Source: Dendrobium chrysotoxum
Lineage: Eukaryota; Streptophyta; Magnoliopsida; Asparagales; Orchidaceae
Reading direction: 5' to 3'
Assembly: GCA_019925795.1 (NCBI GenBank)
Contig: CM034313.1
Span: 84,413,663 to 84,477,662 of the forward strand
DNA length: 64,000 nucleotides
A program made the translations under genes and the position numbers. The notes below the pieces were generated by a model, which saw only the letters and a program-made list of their open reading frames with translations, searched no databases and was not told the origin of the DNA. Positions 45,408 through 56,600 of the stretch are shown here, in pieces. Position 1 is the first letter of the stretch. Each line of letters starts with the position of its first letter.

Positions 45408-46260
45408 CGATAAGCGATGTAGGTCGGAAGGACCGTAATCGGATGTCAGCGGTTGAAAGGACCGTAGTCGGGCGACGGAGGTCAAAAAGACCGTAGTTAG
45501 ACGATGGTGGTCGGAAGGACCATAGTCGGCGAATGGATCGTAATCGGCAGGCGACGGTGGTCGGAAGGACCGTAGTCGGTGAGAGATGGAGGTCAGAAGG
45601 ACCGTAGTTGACAATGGTCATTGGAAGGATCGTAGTCGGCATGCGACAGAGGTCGGGAGGACCGTAGTTGGGCGACGGTGGTCAGAATGACCATAGTAAG
45701 CGGACGACGGTGGTCGGAAGGACCGTAGTCAGAGGGCGAAGCAGGTTAGAAGGACCGTAGTTGGCGAGGGTTGCTGGAAGGACCGTAGTTAGCGAGCGAC
45801 GGAGGTCGGAAAGACCATAGTCGACGGGAGACGAAGGTCCAAAGGACCGTAGTTGGTGATGGTGGTTGGAAGGACCGTAGTTCATGGGCAACTGTGGTCG
45901 GAAGGACAGTAGTCGGCGGGCGATGGAAGTCGGAAGGACCGCAGTTGGGCGACGGTGGTCGGAATGACCGTAGTTTGGCAACGGTGGTTGGAATGATCGT
46001 AGTTGGCGAGCGACAGTGGTCGAAAGGATCGTAGTTAGCCAGCAAAGGAAGTTAGAAGGACATTGATTGGCGATGACGGTCAGAAGGACCATAGACGAGG
46101 GGCAACAGAGGTCAGGAGGACCGTAGTTGGGCGACGGTGATTGGAAGGATCGTAGCCGGTAGGCGACGGAGGTCAGGAGAACCATAGTTGGGCGATGGAG
46201 GTTAGAAGGACAGTTGTTGGTGGGCAACGGAGGTCGGGAGGACCGTAGTTGTAGTCCGGA
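45408..46260. repeat. Minisatellite 1 in the solo LTR (about 30-36-bp units)
   Basis: Roughly 25 diverged units of the form GGTCGGAAGGACCGTAGTCG plus a GGCGACGGT-type linker. The core GGACCGTAGT is most constant. It lies just after the LTR TATA box in the LTR's own direction. The array extends to the left of the MITE, which split a unit. Confidence 0.9.
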
Positions 46261-46680
46261 GGTGATCAGGAAGAACTTCGGCGGTGTTCACCGAATAGCC
46301 GGAAGTCTGGCGGTGTTTGACGAACAGGCAGACATCCGGCGGTAGTCGACGAATAGGAGGAAGTTTGGCGGTGGTCAGGAAGAACTCCAACGGTGGTCGA
46401 CAGAAGTCTAGCGTTGGTCAACGAACATACCGAAGTCCGACAGTGATCGACAAACTGGCGATGGTTGGGAAGAACCCTGACGGTGGTCGACAGAAGTCTA
46501 GCGGTGGTCGGCGGACAGGCTGAAGTTTTGCGGTGGTTGGGAAAAACTTCGACGGTCGACAGAAGTCAGACGGTGGTCAACGAACAGACGGAAGTCTGAC
46601 AGTGATCGATGAACTGGTAGTGGTCGGGAAGAACTCCGACGGTGGTCAATAGAAGTCCGACGGTGGTTGGCATCAAGCCA
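46261..46680. repeat. Minisatellite 2 in the solo LTR
   Basis: A different set of units with the words CAGAAGTC, CGGTGGTCGAC and GGGAAGAACTCC, period roughly 25-35 bp, directly next to minisatellite 1. Confidence 0.8.
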
Positions 46681-47217
46681 GCTCCTAAATTCTTCCCTTC
46701 TCTTCTTTCTTCTCCCTCCTCCCTCTTATGTGAAGAATGGGGGCTTATTTATAGTTTTTTTAGAGTGGCATGACTTGTAAATATGGAGATGATCAAGGTT
46801 AAGATGGGAGTGGTTTGAATGGACGGCCGATATTGATCCCTTTGATCATGGATAGTTTATTGATCATTTGAATGTCTTAATGATATCGGAATTTGGCAAT
46901 CTTGGGCTCGTTGGATTCGTCTCGTCGAGCCGCTCGATTCGACCATAAGCATGTCATGTTTGGAATTTGTTTGGTAGTTCAAATTATGCTTTGAACCCTC
47001 CAAATATGCTTTGGATCCTTGATTTGGGCTTATTTGAGCTCAGATTAGACTGATTTTTGTGTCGTTGGGTTCGCCTTTCTGAGATGTTTAGTTTGATTTT
47101 AAGCTTGCTGAAATCGGAGTTCGGATGATCAGGATTTTTAATTTTCAAAGTCTCAACCTCATATTTGCATTAAGATTTGTGCCCGATAAGATTAATTTTT
47201 GATGATGTATCAGTTAA

Positions 47218-47501
47218 GGTATCTTCAACCAAAAAACTCATTTTCCACTTCAAAATATATTAATACTCTAAAATACAGTAACATACCTCCAATCGAACTC
47301 CATTTTTTAACACAAAAAAAATATTTTGTGTATATTCTTTCTTAACCGAATTTTCTGATAAAAAAGAAAGCGTCGATGAATAATGCGACGCTAATATTAA
47401 CATCGCACTGTTCACTTCGCGATATTACTGTGCGATTTGAAGCTCGGTTGGAGCTGCCTATGTACTGCATACACACGTAAAGCGCTCGGTTGGAGATGGC
47501 C
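47218..47501. mobile_element. PIF/Harbinger-like MITE
   Basis: 284 bp with imperfect terminal inverted repeats, GGTATCTTCAACC on the left and GGCCATCTCCAACCGAGC on the right (complement), flanked by TAA on both sides (47,215-47,217 and 47,502-47,504). A 3-bp TAA duplication is typical of PIF/Harbinger. It landed 3 bp outside the solo LTR. Confidence 0.65.
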
Positions 47502-47504
47502 TAA

Positions 47505-48902
47505 GGAGCCGTTTGGGATCACTTTTTAAATTTTGTATTTTATTTTTATGCTTATAGCCAATGCTCGATTAAATAGCCCCAGCTAATGAAAGCGATGGTT
47601 TTTCTCTTAATAAAAAAAGGGTTAATAATAAGAGCTAAGCAATAAACAATTATAACAACTTGTGGAAGTGAGCTGCACAAAGTCAAGTGGACAAGATCTA
47701 TCAAATACTGGCGGTGAGCTTAGAATACATTATAGAAAAGACCCATTAATCAGAATTCAGTGTGAGTCTCAGTTAAATCCAAATGAAAATTGATGTTTAC
47801 AATTTTACGGGCCTATTGAGGGAGTGAAGAATGTTGACGACAAGCAGAATTAATGATTAAATTGTAAAATTCCAAAATCTTATACCTCAATCAGTGTGTT
47901 AGGAAGTATAATCACGCAGTCAAACAAAGAAGAAAAATAAAGTGCAACGAAGAAGAAAGAACATCAGAATTTATTGTTGAAAAATAAAAAATAAGGAAAA
48001 AATCATCGAGCCACACCGCACCAAGAAATTCACTATTAAAATTAGGAGAAATTTTACAAATCTCTCTTCTCATACTCTCTATTTTGTATATTTTCACTTC
48101 ATACATAATTTTATTCAAAACAGATGAGAGATACATTTAAAACATCCAAATTACGTAACTCTTTAAATGAAATATAAGAAAAAAGAGAAGAAAAACTACT
48201 CAGCCAAACTAAAATATTAGGCAAGCAAGAGTGAGACATTACAAGAGTGAGACAAGTTCGAGGGTTAGAGCAATACTAGAGAAAGTATAATATTTAAATT
48301 ATTCTATGAGGAGAGAGAAAAGAAGATATAATGTGCAAAAAATATAGCATTACTTCTGTCCATTATGATGGCAAACTAAAAACTAATATCCATTATATCA
48401 ATCATAAAGTATAATGAAGAGATTTTATAGCACTAGTAAAGCGTTCCTAAGGGAGTCAAGAGGGTGAAATGTAGCAAAGAGATATTACAATTGAGAGAAA
48501 GAAATAAATTTTTTATATCATTACATTTGATGGAAATGAAAAGAAGAAGAATAAATAAGGCACTCAGATCCTTTATAGAAGGTGAGATGGAATTGTAATT
48601 TAAGTTTAAATAAGAGCTTTTTAAATAAATCGTCTCTGTAAATAGTTAAATTGAAATATAGAGGTTAAAGGCGAAGGAGAATCATTGGACAACACATGAA
48701 AGTGGTGATTGCTTGAGGAATATTTTAGGACTTTGTAGGCGAGTGGATAGGCTAGAATCGGTAACAATCAAATGACTTGGCTATGAAATTTTTATAATCT
48801 AACTCAATATGTATGTTCTTGTAATGAAGTTTAACTAACAATACTGATGGTAGTCAAATAAAAAAAAATACTGATGATAATCAAATAATGTTAGCATATT
48901 AA
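47505..48902. other. No gene seen
   Basis: AT- and purine-rich sequence with no recognisable exon. The open frame at 47,912-48,136 has no known domain. Confidence 0.45.
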
Positions 48903-49678
48903 TGATGTAGGAGGTGATTAAATATCTTTTTGTGTATGAAAGAGAATTCAAGATTCTGGCAGACGGAGCGACAATATCTTATCTTGATATTATTTGAGTT
49001 CTTATGTTTATGAGAGAGTTTAAAGATCACTTCCTAATAAGATCCTACAAGAAGACTGACAAAGATGAATTTCTTAGAAGGGCGCCCAAAAAGGGCTCCC
49101 AATAGGAATTCTTAAGGTTTCAAGAGAAATAACTTCTATAGAGCCTTTATAGACATGACTATAATGTTGATATTTGATTTTATTATGTTATTACAACAAC
49201 AAATTTGTGCTCGATGGAGATTGTATTAAATATTCAAAATATTTTTTTTGATATATACTACTCCCAATTTCAAAGTGTCAAAACTGTATCACATGACTTC
49301 GTAAATATGTTGCTCATCTTCAAGCATTCAAACTTCAAACTTCAGCATAGCAACTCTTTTATGTAAACTATTGTGAAGAGCTCCAAATAAGCCCTTTTAG
49401 TTGTTTGATGGTTCAGAAACTTCGAGCAAACCAAGATGTCGCTATTAAGATTGCTCTAACAATAGTGTAAATAGTTGACAAACTTTAAAAAAATTATTAA
49501 ATTTTTTATCATACATCATATACTATTCATATTAAAATATGTTCATAAAATTTTTAATATATATATATTCAAGAAATCAAATAGATTTTGAGAAAAGAAT
49601 AGCAAAGCTGATATGTTTTCTTTTGTATCCTAAACTTCTCCAGGTGGTGGTCTCATTCTCCTCCTCTGTCTGACATCA
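48903..49678 (+). repeat. Probable LTR of a decayed retrotransposon
   Basis: The proposed ends TGATGT (48,903) and ACATCA (49,678) are inverted copies, as LTR ends usually are, and a primer-binding site follows 2 nt later. The start is chosen only by this match. No second LTR was found to the right. Confidence 0.5.
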
Positions 49679-49680
49679 TT

Positions 49681-49693
49681 TGGTATTAGAGCC
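49681..49693 (+). promoter_or_regulatory. Primer-binding site, initiator tRNA-Met type
   Basis: TGGTATTAGAGCC differs by one base from the TGGTATCAGAGC site complementary to the tRNA-Met 3' end used by many plant LTR elements. Confidence 0.8.
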
Positions 49694-49700
49694 GACTAGG

Positions 49701-50723
49701 ATGCCACCTCAACTAAATTTAATAGCAACCAGTTCAAGAAGCGATTGCTCCCGCGCGATCCCGACAACCCAATCTCGCAATCCCAGTGCCTCAAACCCAC
49801 AGCCAAGCTCCCTGTGCCCGTGTGTCCTGCATCCACATGTGCAATCCAGCCTACCTGCATGTACGACACCAACTACATGACCCGACCTGCGCCAGTCACC
49901 TGCACAGCTCGACCCATGCCTTGCCCTTGGCCCACGTGGCCTGAGCCGGCGCCCGGTCGCCCGCTTTGTCCAATAAATCTCGTGCCCTGCCCGACCATGC
50001 ATCCAACACCCAGCCCACGGCTCGACCATGTTGTTGACCCTATAGTACAAGAATCCCTTCCAAGAAAGCATGGGAGCTATCATTCTTCTTCCAACTATCA
50101 AGACACCTATGACCAACCAATTCTAGCCGCTAATAACAGAATTTATGATTCTGGCCCAGAATTCAACAACTAGAATTGATATCGACCACAAATTTAGGCT
50201 CAAGACAACTATCTTGATAAAGCCGGCAAGATGCCGCCCCATCAAAATCCACAAAAAATCAGTGCACTTTGAGGAACTACAAAGAGAAATACAACAACTT
50301 CAACAAAGGTTAGCAAGATTGGAGCAAAGAAAAGCAGAGGAATGCCAAGAAGAGGAAGAAGACATTCATCATTTTCATCAAAATCTTTCAAGTGATGAAG
50401 AGGCAAGAATACAACATCAGAACCACGCTAGGCAAGGATTACAGGATGATGGAGGATTCAAGATTGATCTATCTGATTTTGATCGGATCCCTTCTTCCTA
50501 CGAAGACTTGTTTGAAGGGCCACCCCGTAAGTCTTCCTCTGCACCGTCAATCAAGTCCATCTTCAATGGGTTTAAATATCCGGCGCCGAAATCATTGTAT
50601 TTGTCTATCTATGATGAGCCTGTGTATGATGACGATATATTCTTTGGAGTTCTTGATTTTTGTATCCTGAGTAGATCAAGTGGTGTTGCCCATCCAAGAA
50701 ACTCGTTCTTGGGTATTATTTGA
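49701..50723 (+). pseudogene. gag: Decayed gag-like region of an LTR retrotransposon
   Basis: The start ATG at 49,701 directly follows the primer site. The coding sequence is spread over two frames (49,701-49,880; 49,745-50,173; 50,145-50,723), so at least one frameshift is present. The first part is rich in Pro and Cys. The second has a short coiled coil (LQREIQQLQQRLARLEQRK), an acidic stretch, and GFKIDLSDFDRIPSSYEDLF, which resembles the start of gypsy gag domains (IKVDIPEFEG-like). No protease or reverse transcriptase follows; the element is cut off before 50.8 kb. Confidence 0.55.
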
Positions 50724-51074
50724 GCTGCCAGTTCCTCCAGCTTGCGCTTTGTCCGTCGCCTATTTCTCCCTCCCATATAGCATCATTATAGCTTTGTATT
50801 TTATACATTATACGATAAAAAATTACATGACACTTTTGATGATATGTTATATGTAAGAATAAGATTTTAGTGTGAAGATTGAATTTATTTTTAATTTGGA
50901 CTGATTTTAATAAAGCCAAATGAGATAAGTCACGTGCCAAAATTTTGACAGATCCGATATTTAAGCTATTTTGAAGCTTGCTTAAGTTCAGCTTAATAAA
51001 TTTCCTCAACTTATAATCACTTTATAAAAGCCTGCCGCAAACGAGCTGGGGACCCATTTAAAGCCGCTAACTCC

Positions 51075-51082
51075 CTATAAAA
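51075..51082 (+). promoter_or_regulatory. TATA box of BBE-like 2
   Basis: CCCTATAAAATG, about 85 bp before the ATG, implies a leader of roughly 50-60 nt. It matches the BBE-like 1 promoter core. Confidence 0.75.
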
Positions 51083-51130
51083 TGAATCCACGTTCCTGAC
51101 AGCCAAAGCAACTCTAAAGACTAAAAGCCA

Positions 51131-51385
51131 ATGCTAAAGAACAACAGCGCTCTAAAAACTAGAAATGAACCTCCCTCCGAAGGTCTCTTATTCCATCCCT
51201 CTGCTCCTCTCCCTCCTCTTCCTACCCCTCTCCATTTCTCACCCCACAGTTATCCCGGCTCACCACTCCCTCCTCCAATGCCTCTACAATCACTCCATTC
51301 CCCGCACCCTCATCTTCACGCCCAAATCCACGAACTTCACTGCCACTCTCTTCTCCTCCGCTCGAAATCCGCGCATCATCTTTGA
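51131..51385 (+). promoter_or_regulatory. Upstream ATG overlapping the BBE-like 2 start
   Basis: An ATG at 51,131, likely within the leader, opens an 84-codon out-of-frame reading frame that overlaps the main start at 51,165. Its context is poor (C at -3, C at +4), while the main ATG has G at -3, so leaky scanning could still reach the main start. It may reduce translation. This is inference from sequence only. Confidence 0.4.
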
Positions 51386-52769
51386 CGACCACTCCCCCAA
51401 ACCTTTTCTCATCATCACCCCAACACAAGAATCCCACGCCCAAGCCGCCGTCCTCTGTTCTAAACGCCTCAACTTCCAACTCATAACCAGAAGTGGTGGC
51501 CACGACTACGAAGGCCTCTCCTACTCCACCAGCCTTGGCCCCTTCCTCATCCTTGACCTCTTCAACCTCCGCTCCATCTCATTCAATGCCGATAACACGG
51601 TTTGGGTGCAATCCGGCGCCACACTTGGCGAGCTCTACTTTTCCATCTCTTCAAAGAGCCGAACTTTAGCCTTTCCCGCTGGATTCTGTCCAACGGTTGG
51701 CGTCGGCGGGCATATAAGTGGCGGAGGGATTGGTACCATCATGCGACAACATGGCATCGCCGCCGACCACGTCGTGGACATCCGCATCATTAAAACCGAC
51801 GGAGAGATCTTGGAAAGGGAATCTATGGGAAAGGATCTCTTTTGGGCTTTGAGAGGAGGAGGAGGCGCGAGTTTTGGAGTCATACTCGCCTACAAGATAA
51901 ATCTCGTGCAAGTCCCTCCAAAGGTAACAGTTTTCTCCAAAAGCTTAACTTCTTTGCTGGGGGCGACCAAAGCTGTCACCAATTGGCAGCAGGTGGCTTA
52001 CAGAGTAGACAAAAGGCTTTACATCAACGCAGTGTTGAACGTGAGAAATGAGACTGTGCAAGTCACTTTTAGCGGCTTGTTCTTGGGTGAGCTGCCTGAG
52101 CTGCGTTTAATCATGGAGCAGAGCTTACCTGAGTTACAAATGGCCAGTAAAGACTGTAAGGAGATGAGTTGGATTGAGTCCCTAATAATCTTCTCTACCT
52201 TTCCGGTATCGAGCATAAATAGCAGCCAGCCTTTAAGCATTTTGCTTGATAGAAGTCCAAGAGCAGTCAACCTTTCCTTTAAAGTGAAGTCAGATATAGT
52301 GACTGAGCCCATTGTAGAGCAGAGCTGGGAGGAGATATGGAAGTATATTCTCAAAGGAGACAAGCAGCTTGCGATGCTAATTGAGCCATTGGGAGGAAAG
52401 GTCGCAGAGATAGCAGAGACTGAGACTCCATTTCCTCACAGGAATGGAAGTTTGTTTGTGATACAATATCTTCTGGCGTGGAACGGGACGGGAGAGAAAG
52501 TAGCAAAGAAGCATGTTAATTGGTTGAGAGGGTTTTACAAGTTCATGGCTCCATTTGTTTCAAAGAAACCACGAGCTGCTTTCCTAAACTTTAGGGATCT
52601 GGACTTGGGGCAAAACACTGAAGGGATGATAAGCTATGACAAGGCTAAAATTTGGGGGAAAAAATATTACAAAGTCAACTTCAAGAGACTTGCATATGCC
52701 AAGTTTAAGACCGATCCGGACAATTTTTTCAAGAACGAACAGAGCATCCCGCCTTTGGATTTTTTTTAG
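51165..52769 (+). CDS. BBE-like FAD-linked oxidoreductase 2
   Basis: 534 residues, intronless; a paralogue of the gene at 40,683-42,296 that aligns along its whole length. A signal peptide spans about residues 1-26. His113 (RSGGHDYEG) and Cys175 (AGFCPTVGVGGH) are the expected double covalent FAD anchors. Val178 is at the gatekeeper position, predicting oxygen reactivity. Cys39-Cys98 match the conserved disulfide. Ile189 stands in GGGIG where monolignol-oxidising relatives have Tyr; FVIQY has Val432 before Ile-Gln, and LNFRDLDLG has Phe476 for Tyr. The C-terminal BBE domain has KIWGKKYYKVNFKRLAYAK and ends NEQSIPPL. The start is supported by alignment with the paralogue and by the leader. It is probably secreted or vacuolar; the substrate is unknown. 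The 5' third is markedly C-rich. Confidence 0.95.
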   Translation: MNLPPKVSYSIPLLLSLLFLPLSISHPTVIPAHHSLLQCLYNHSIPRTLIFTPKSTNFTATLFSSARNPRIIFDDHSPKPFLIITPTQESHAQAAVLCSKRLNFQLITRSGGHDYEGLSYSTSLGPFLILDLFNLRSISFNADNTVWVQSGATLGELYFSISSKSRTLAFPAGFCPTVGVGGHISGGGIGTIMRQHGIAADHVVDIRIIKTDGEILERESMGKDLFWALRGGGGASFGVILAYKINLVQVPPKVTVFSKSLTSLLGATKAVTNWQQVAYRVDKRLYINAVLNVRNETVQVTFSGLFLGELPELRLIMEQSLPELQMASKDCKEMSWIESLIIFSTFPVSSINSSQPLSILLDRSPRAVNLSFKVKSDIVTEPIVEQSWEEIWKYILKGDKQLAMLIEPLGGKVAEIAETETPFPHRNGSLFVIQYLLAWNGTGEKVAKKHVNWLRGFYKFMAPFVSKKPRAAFLNFRDLDLGQNTEGMISYDKAKIWGKKYYKVNFKRLAYAKFKTDPDNFFKNEQSIPPLDFF

Positions 52770-53544
52770 CATACATATTTCTGACTTAGGTGAAGGCCTA
52801 ATTTGGGGCAGCTTACGCTTGGTTTGGTTTGAGGCGATTTTTTTATTATTTTTTAAAATAGCTATTTAAGTGATTTTAAGAAATATTAAGAAAGCCATTC
52901 CAAACGAAGCCTTAATTATTACGATTTATATTTTTAAATGGTGAAATTAAATTTAAGCATGCCTTTGAATGTTCTTCTTTTATTAAAACTATTTTTTAAT
53001 AACTCTATTTAGAATCAAAATTTGCTCGTTATTTTTTTAGACATTTGAGTCAATTAAAACAAATTCATACACGTATTATATACACAAGCTTCGAATTAAA
53101 AACCTCTTAATAAGTAATTAAAGTTCTTAACCAACAAATCAAAATAAGTTGTACCCGGTAGGAATTTTTTGGTGCTATTTATATTTTAAACAAATAAAAT
53201 AATTTTCTTTACTCTCTGGACTATATAATTAGATAAACAGAAGAAAAAAAATTTATAACATTTAATATTTTACTGTTTTAAAATATTTACGCTAAAAGAA
53301 AATAATTAAAATAATTAATAAATACATTCGTAGAATCTATATATTTAAATAACCGTAACAAACAAATTTAATTATAATCATTGAGTAAAATTTTACTAGT
53401 GTAGTCTTATTAAGTTATGTTATATTACAAATTATGATATTACTGATAGATGTTTTAAAAAAAAATACAAATATATAAAACTTTGTTAAAAATTTTAGGG
53501 TAAATTTTTAAAGTAGGTATGATTAAAAATTTAATCATATGAGA
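52770..53544. other. Downstream flank of BBE-like 2
   Basis: AT-rich 3' flank, probably including the 3' UTR. It contains a family-2 SINE-like copy (53,039-53,153). No further gene was seen. Confidence 0.45.
53039..53153 (-). mobile_element. SINE-like dispersed repeat (family 2)
   Basis: It aligns with 40,244-40,361: ACATTTGAGTCAATTAAAAC, then AAGCTTCGAA, then AACCAACAAATCAAAATAAG on the plus strand, the reverse of the proposed element. Confidence 0.55.
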
Positions 53545-53650
53545 TCTCGGGTCTGCGATCGAGTGGTCGACGGAACACATTCCTCCCATCTCATTTCAGC
53601 TTGAATCCCCTAACTATCACAAAAATAATAATAATTATTATATAATTAAG
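53545..53650 (+). mobile_element. Possible SINE (family 3)
   Basis: TGCGATCGAGTGGTCGAC resembles a pol III A box and GCTTGAATCCCC a B box, at tRNA-like spacing, followed by an A/T-rich tail with AATAATAAT. Only one copy was noticed. Confidence 0.4.
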
Positions 53651-56600
53651 TATCTTAAAATAAAAATCTAAAATTAGACAAAGTGTACGTTTAACAGACA
53701 TCTTGCTATTTTAGTGAGAAAAAAATTTCTGTTGATGTAGCGAGTCGCCTGTTTTCAGTAACATATTTTTTTTTATTTTATTTTTTTAGGCAAATAAATT
53801 TAATTCCACACTAGCGAGAAAAAATTTTAACCCTCGGTTCACGCAAATCTGGGCGTCTAGATGACTGCAAATTTTTAAAAGGATCATGTTATAAATTAAA
53901 TTTAAAAAGAATAAAAAATACACTCCATTTGTTTGAAAACGTTAAAAAAAAAAAAATTGCTTTGTGTTTTCTGTTAAAACGTAATTTTTTTTTATGTTTT
54001 TCATTTTAACCTATTTCTCTGCTGCGTTTTATGTGATTTTTTTTTTTATGTTTCAACGGCGAGAAAGAGAAAGCGGGAGAGAGAAGGGGAAAGAGAAAGT
54101 GGGAGAGAGAGACGGTAGAGAGAGAGAAAAAAACAGGAGAGAGGGTGTTATATTATAACATCCTAAACCCTAACGGTATACAGTAACGATACACAATAAA
54201 TTGGTGATGTGGCGTGTCCTTATTGACCTACAGACGATGTTCGATGATCGCACGTAATAATTTCGTCATTTTTTTAGTGAGCAAGAAAAAGTCACAATTA
54301 TTATTTTTCTAATTTAAAATTAAATTTATTTGCCTAAAATAATAATAATGTTATTGTAGCACGTTGTCTATTAAATAGTCAAGTTGTTGCTATCAGGATT
54401 TTCAGGGGGGACAAATTTATAAGTAACTATTGGTGTTGCCTCGAATTTAGCTTGGCCCTTCACTATAAGAAAATGGGTCAATTGCGACCCCTATTTGTTC
54501 ATATCATTAATTGTCGTAAGCTTCGTAGATATATCTGGGGTCTAAAGGGGCAACACCCCTAGAATAAATTTTATTTACTAAAAAATAAAATGATGAATTA
54601 TATTTACTATTTGCTGGGGGCAATTGTCTGAAGGCCATAGTATTTTAAAAATTTTAGGGGAGCAATTACCTAAAAATCTTGTAATAAAGACTAAAAAATA
54701 GATGGAGGAGGACAAATTACCCAAAGAATCTATATAATAATTTTTTTTTTAGCCCCCTAACCTAAAGGGGTTCCGCCCCTGATTTTTATAGTACCAGATT
54801 TTTTTTTTACTGGACTAGCAAGTCGTTCGTTAAACGGACGATTTTACTTAGTTCTAAGTTTTTATTTTACAATACTTAATTATATAATTAAATTTTTTAA
54901 TCATCTCTATTTTAAAATTTTACTCAAATTTTTATCATAAATAAATAAATAAACTTAATTTTTATATGAACATTTTAATCTTTTATTGTAAAAACTTAAA
55001 AGCTGATAATCCAACTAAATATTTAATATCTGCATTTAGATTTAAATAAGCACATAGAAAGATATTTATCCAAACAATATTATGTAATTAATTCTATTAT
55101 TTAAACAGTATTTATTTAAACTTTATTTTATCAACAACTGTTTTTAAACAAACTTTTACGAAAGTAACAGCACAACCAAACGAGGCAGAAGTTGCTTAAG
55201 CTTTTTGAATTTTTGTTCTGTTCGTTTTTCTAATTTATGCACTATTATATACGTACTTTAAAAATCAATATATATGAGCACTTACTTCCATTATTTTATA
55301 TACCGTTTCTTATAGAACACTAAGGCTTAATTTGGGATCCTAAATGCTTCTATATGACATACTATTCAATAAAAAAAAATTATTCAAATTTACTTAATAA
55401 TAATAATAATAATATTAACTAGAGATCAAACTTTTAAAAAAATATATAAATTATTGTTAAAAAGATTACCTTATTATGAGCACTGCACCGCACATATGCT
55501 CTTACAGAAATTTATCGAGATGATGTTAAATGTTGGAGTTGCCATCACCACCACAAATATCTATTTCATGAATCATTAAAGAGAAATGATTGGTCTCGAA
55601 GATAATAATATTTTGAATTGTTTAAGGTGATGTATCATCAACATTTTTCAACTGTCTTGCTAACCTCTATTATTGTACGACGAGATTTCTTTAATCGGAT
55701 TACTATATTTGCATGTCCCTAAGCCTCATCATTTATTGTTAAGCTAGCCTATTTGGCAAAACTCATTTTTTTTTTTGCTAAGCTAACCTGTTTATTTTGC
55801 CCTTAATTATTTTCATATGTTGCACACATCTGAATAACCCTCGAATATTTCTTCACGTGTTGTTATTAAGCCAAGCTACATCTACCTTTAAGAGAGAAGT
55901 TATCTTGGCAACCCTTATGCAGCCTTTACCTATAGAAGGATCATCTAAATGACCCTTAGCGACTTTCTAACCTTTTAGCTCTTTTTGGTTCATAGCCCTA
56001 AATTCATACTCACCTTCACCACCAGAAGAGTATTTACGCAGTTATCTGCTAGATTATTTTTTATTGTTACTCTAATAATATGTATATCTCATTGCTAAGA
56101 CAATTATGCTATTTGTCTATTGACCCGACTAATGTAAACTATACTTATCTAATATATAAAATAACTAAATTCAATAAAAAAAGGTTTTTTTTTTTACCAA
56201 CTCTTACAAACACATGGGCTGCATGGATCTAATAATCTTTAGCATGTGACATTTAGTACTGAATAATACTTATTTTATGATTACGAGAGCAAAAAAATAA
56301 TTAATTGTTCCTTCACATATAAAAGATGAATGTGATATCATATGGTGTTGTAATTTAATTGAGAAGGTTGGAATATTGGGACCCAAAACAAAGTACCAAT
56401 GATTGATTCAAGTGAGCATTGAGAGGAAAAGAAAACTGAAGAGAGAAATCATAAACCATTGTCAATGATTTTTATATTTCAAGAAGAAATTACTCTATAA
56501 ATAAGTAGGGTTTAGTTTGATTTGAACTAATTAGAAAGAGTATAAATAAGTAGGGTTTAGATTGATTCAAGTGCAAGTCAGATCCGTGTTGGAAATCCGG

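Larger units (their letters stand above)
44539..47212 (-). mobile_element. Solo LTR related to the Tat element, minus strand
   Basis: Read on the minus strand it starts TGATACATCATC (47,212), passes CCGATTTCAGCAAGCTT, CGACGAGACGAATCCAACGA and a TATA box (CTATAAATAAG, about 46,755), then minisatellites, then an LTR end with ACACTAGTGGA, TTCAAACTGGGCCAGGCC and GCAACA (44,539). These match the 25,107-26,087 LTR in order. GTTAAGG flanks both sides (44,531-44,537 and 47,213-47,219), with one extra base on the left. No internal domain or partner LTR is present, so I infer LTR-LTR recombination. A hAT MITE (44,880-45,399) is inserted inside. Confidence 0.85.

Noticed and set aside
45408..46680. Regular GC-rich repeats that look like a CRISPR array
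   Set aside because: Units are short, diverged and contiguous without unique spacers, in plant nuclear DNA; they are minisatellites inside an LTR.
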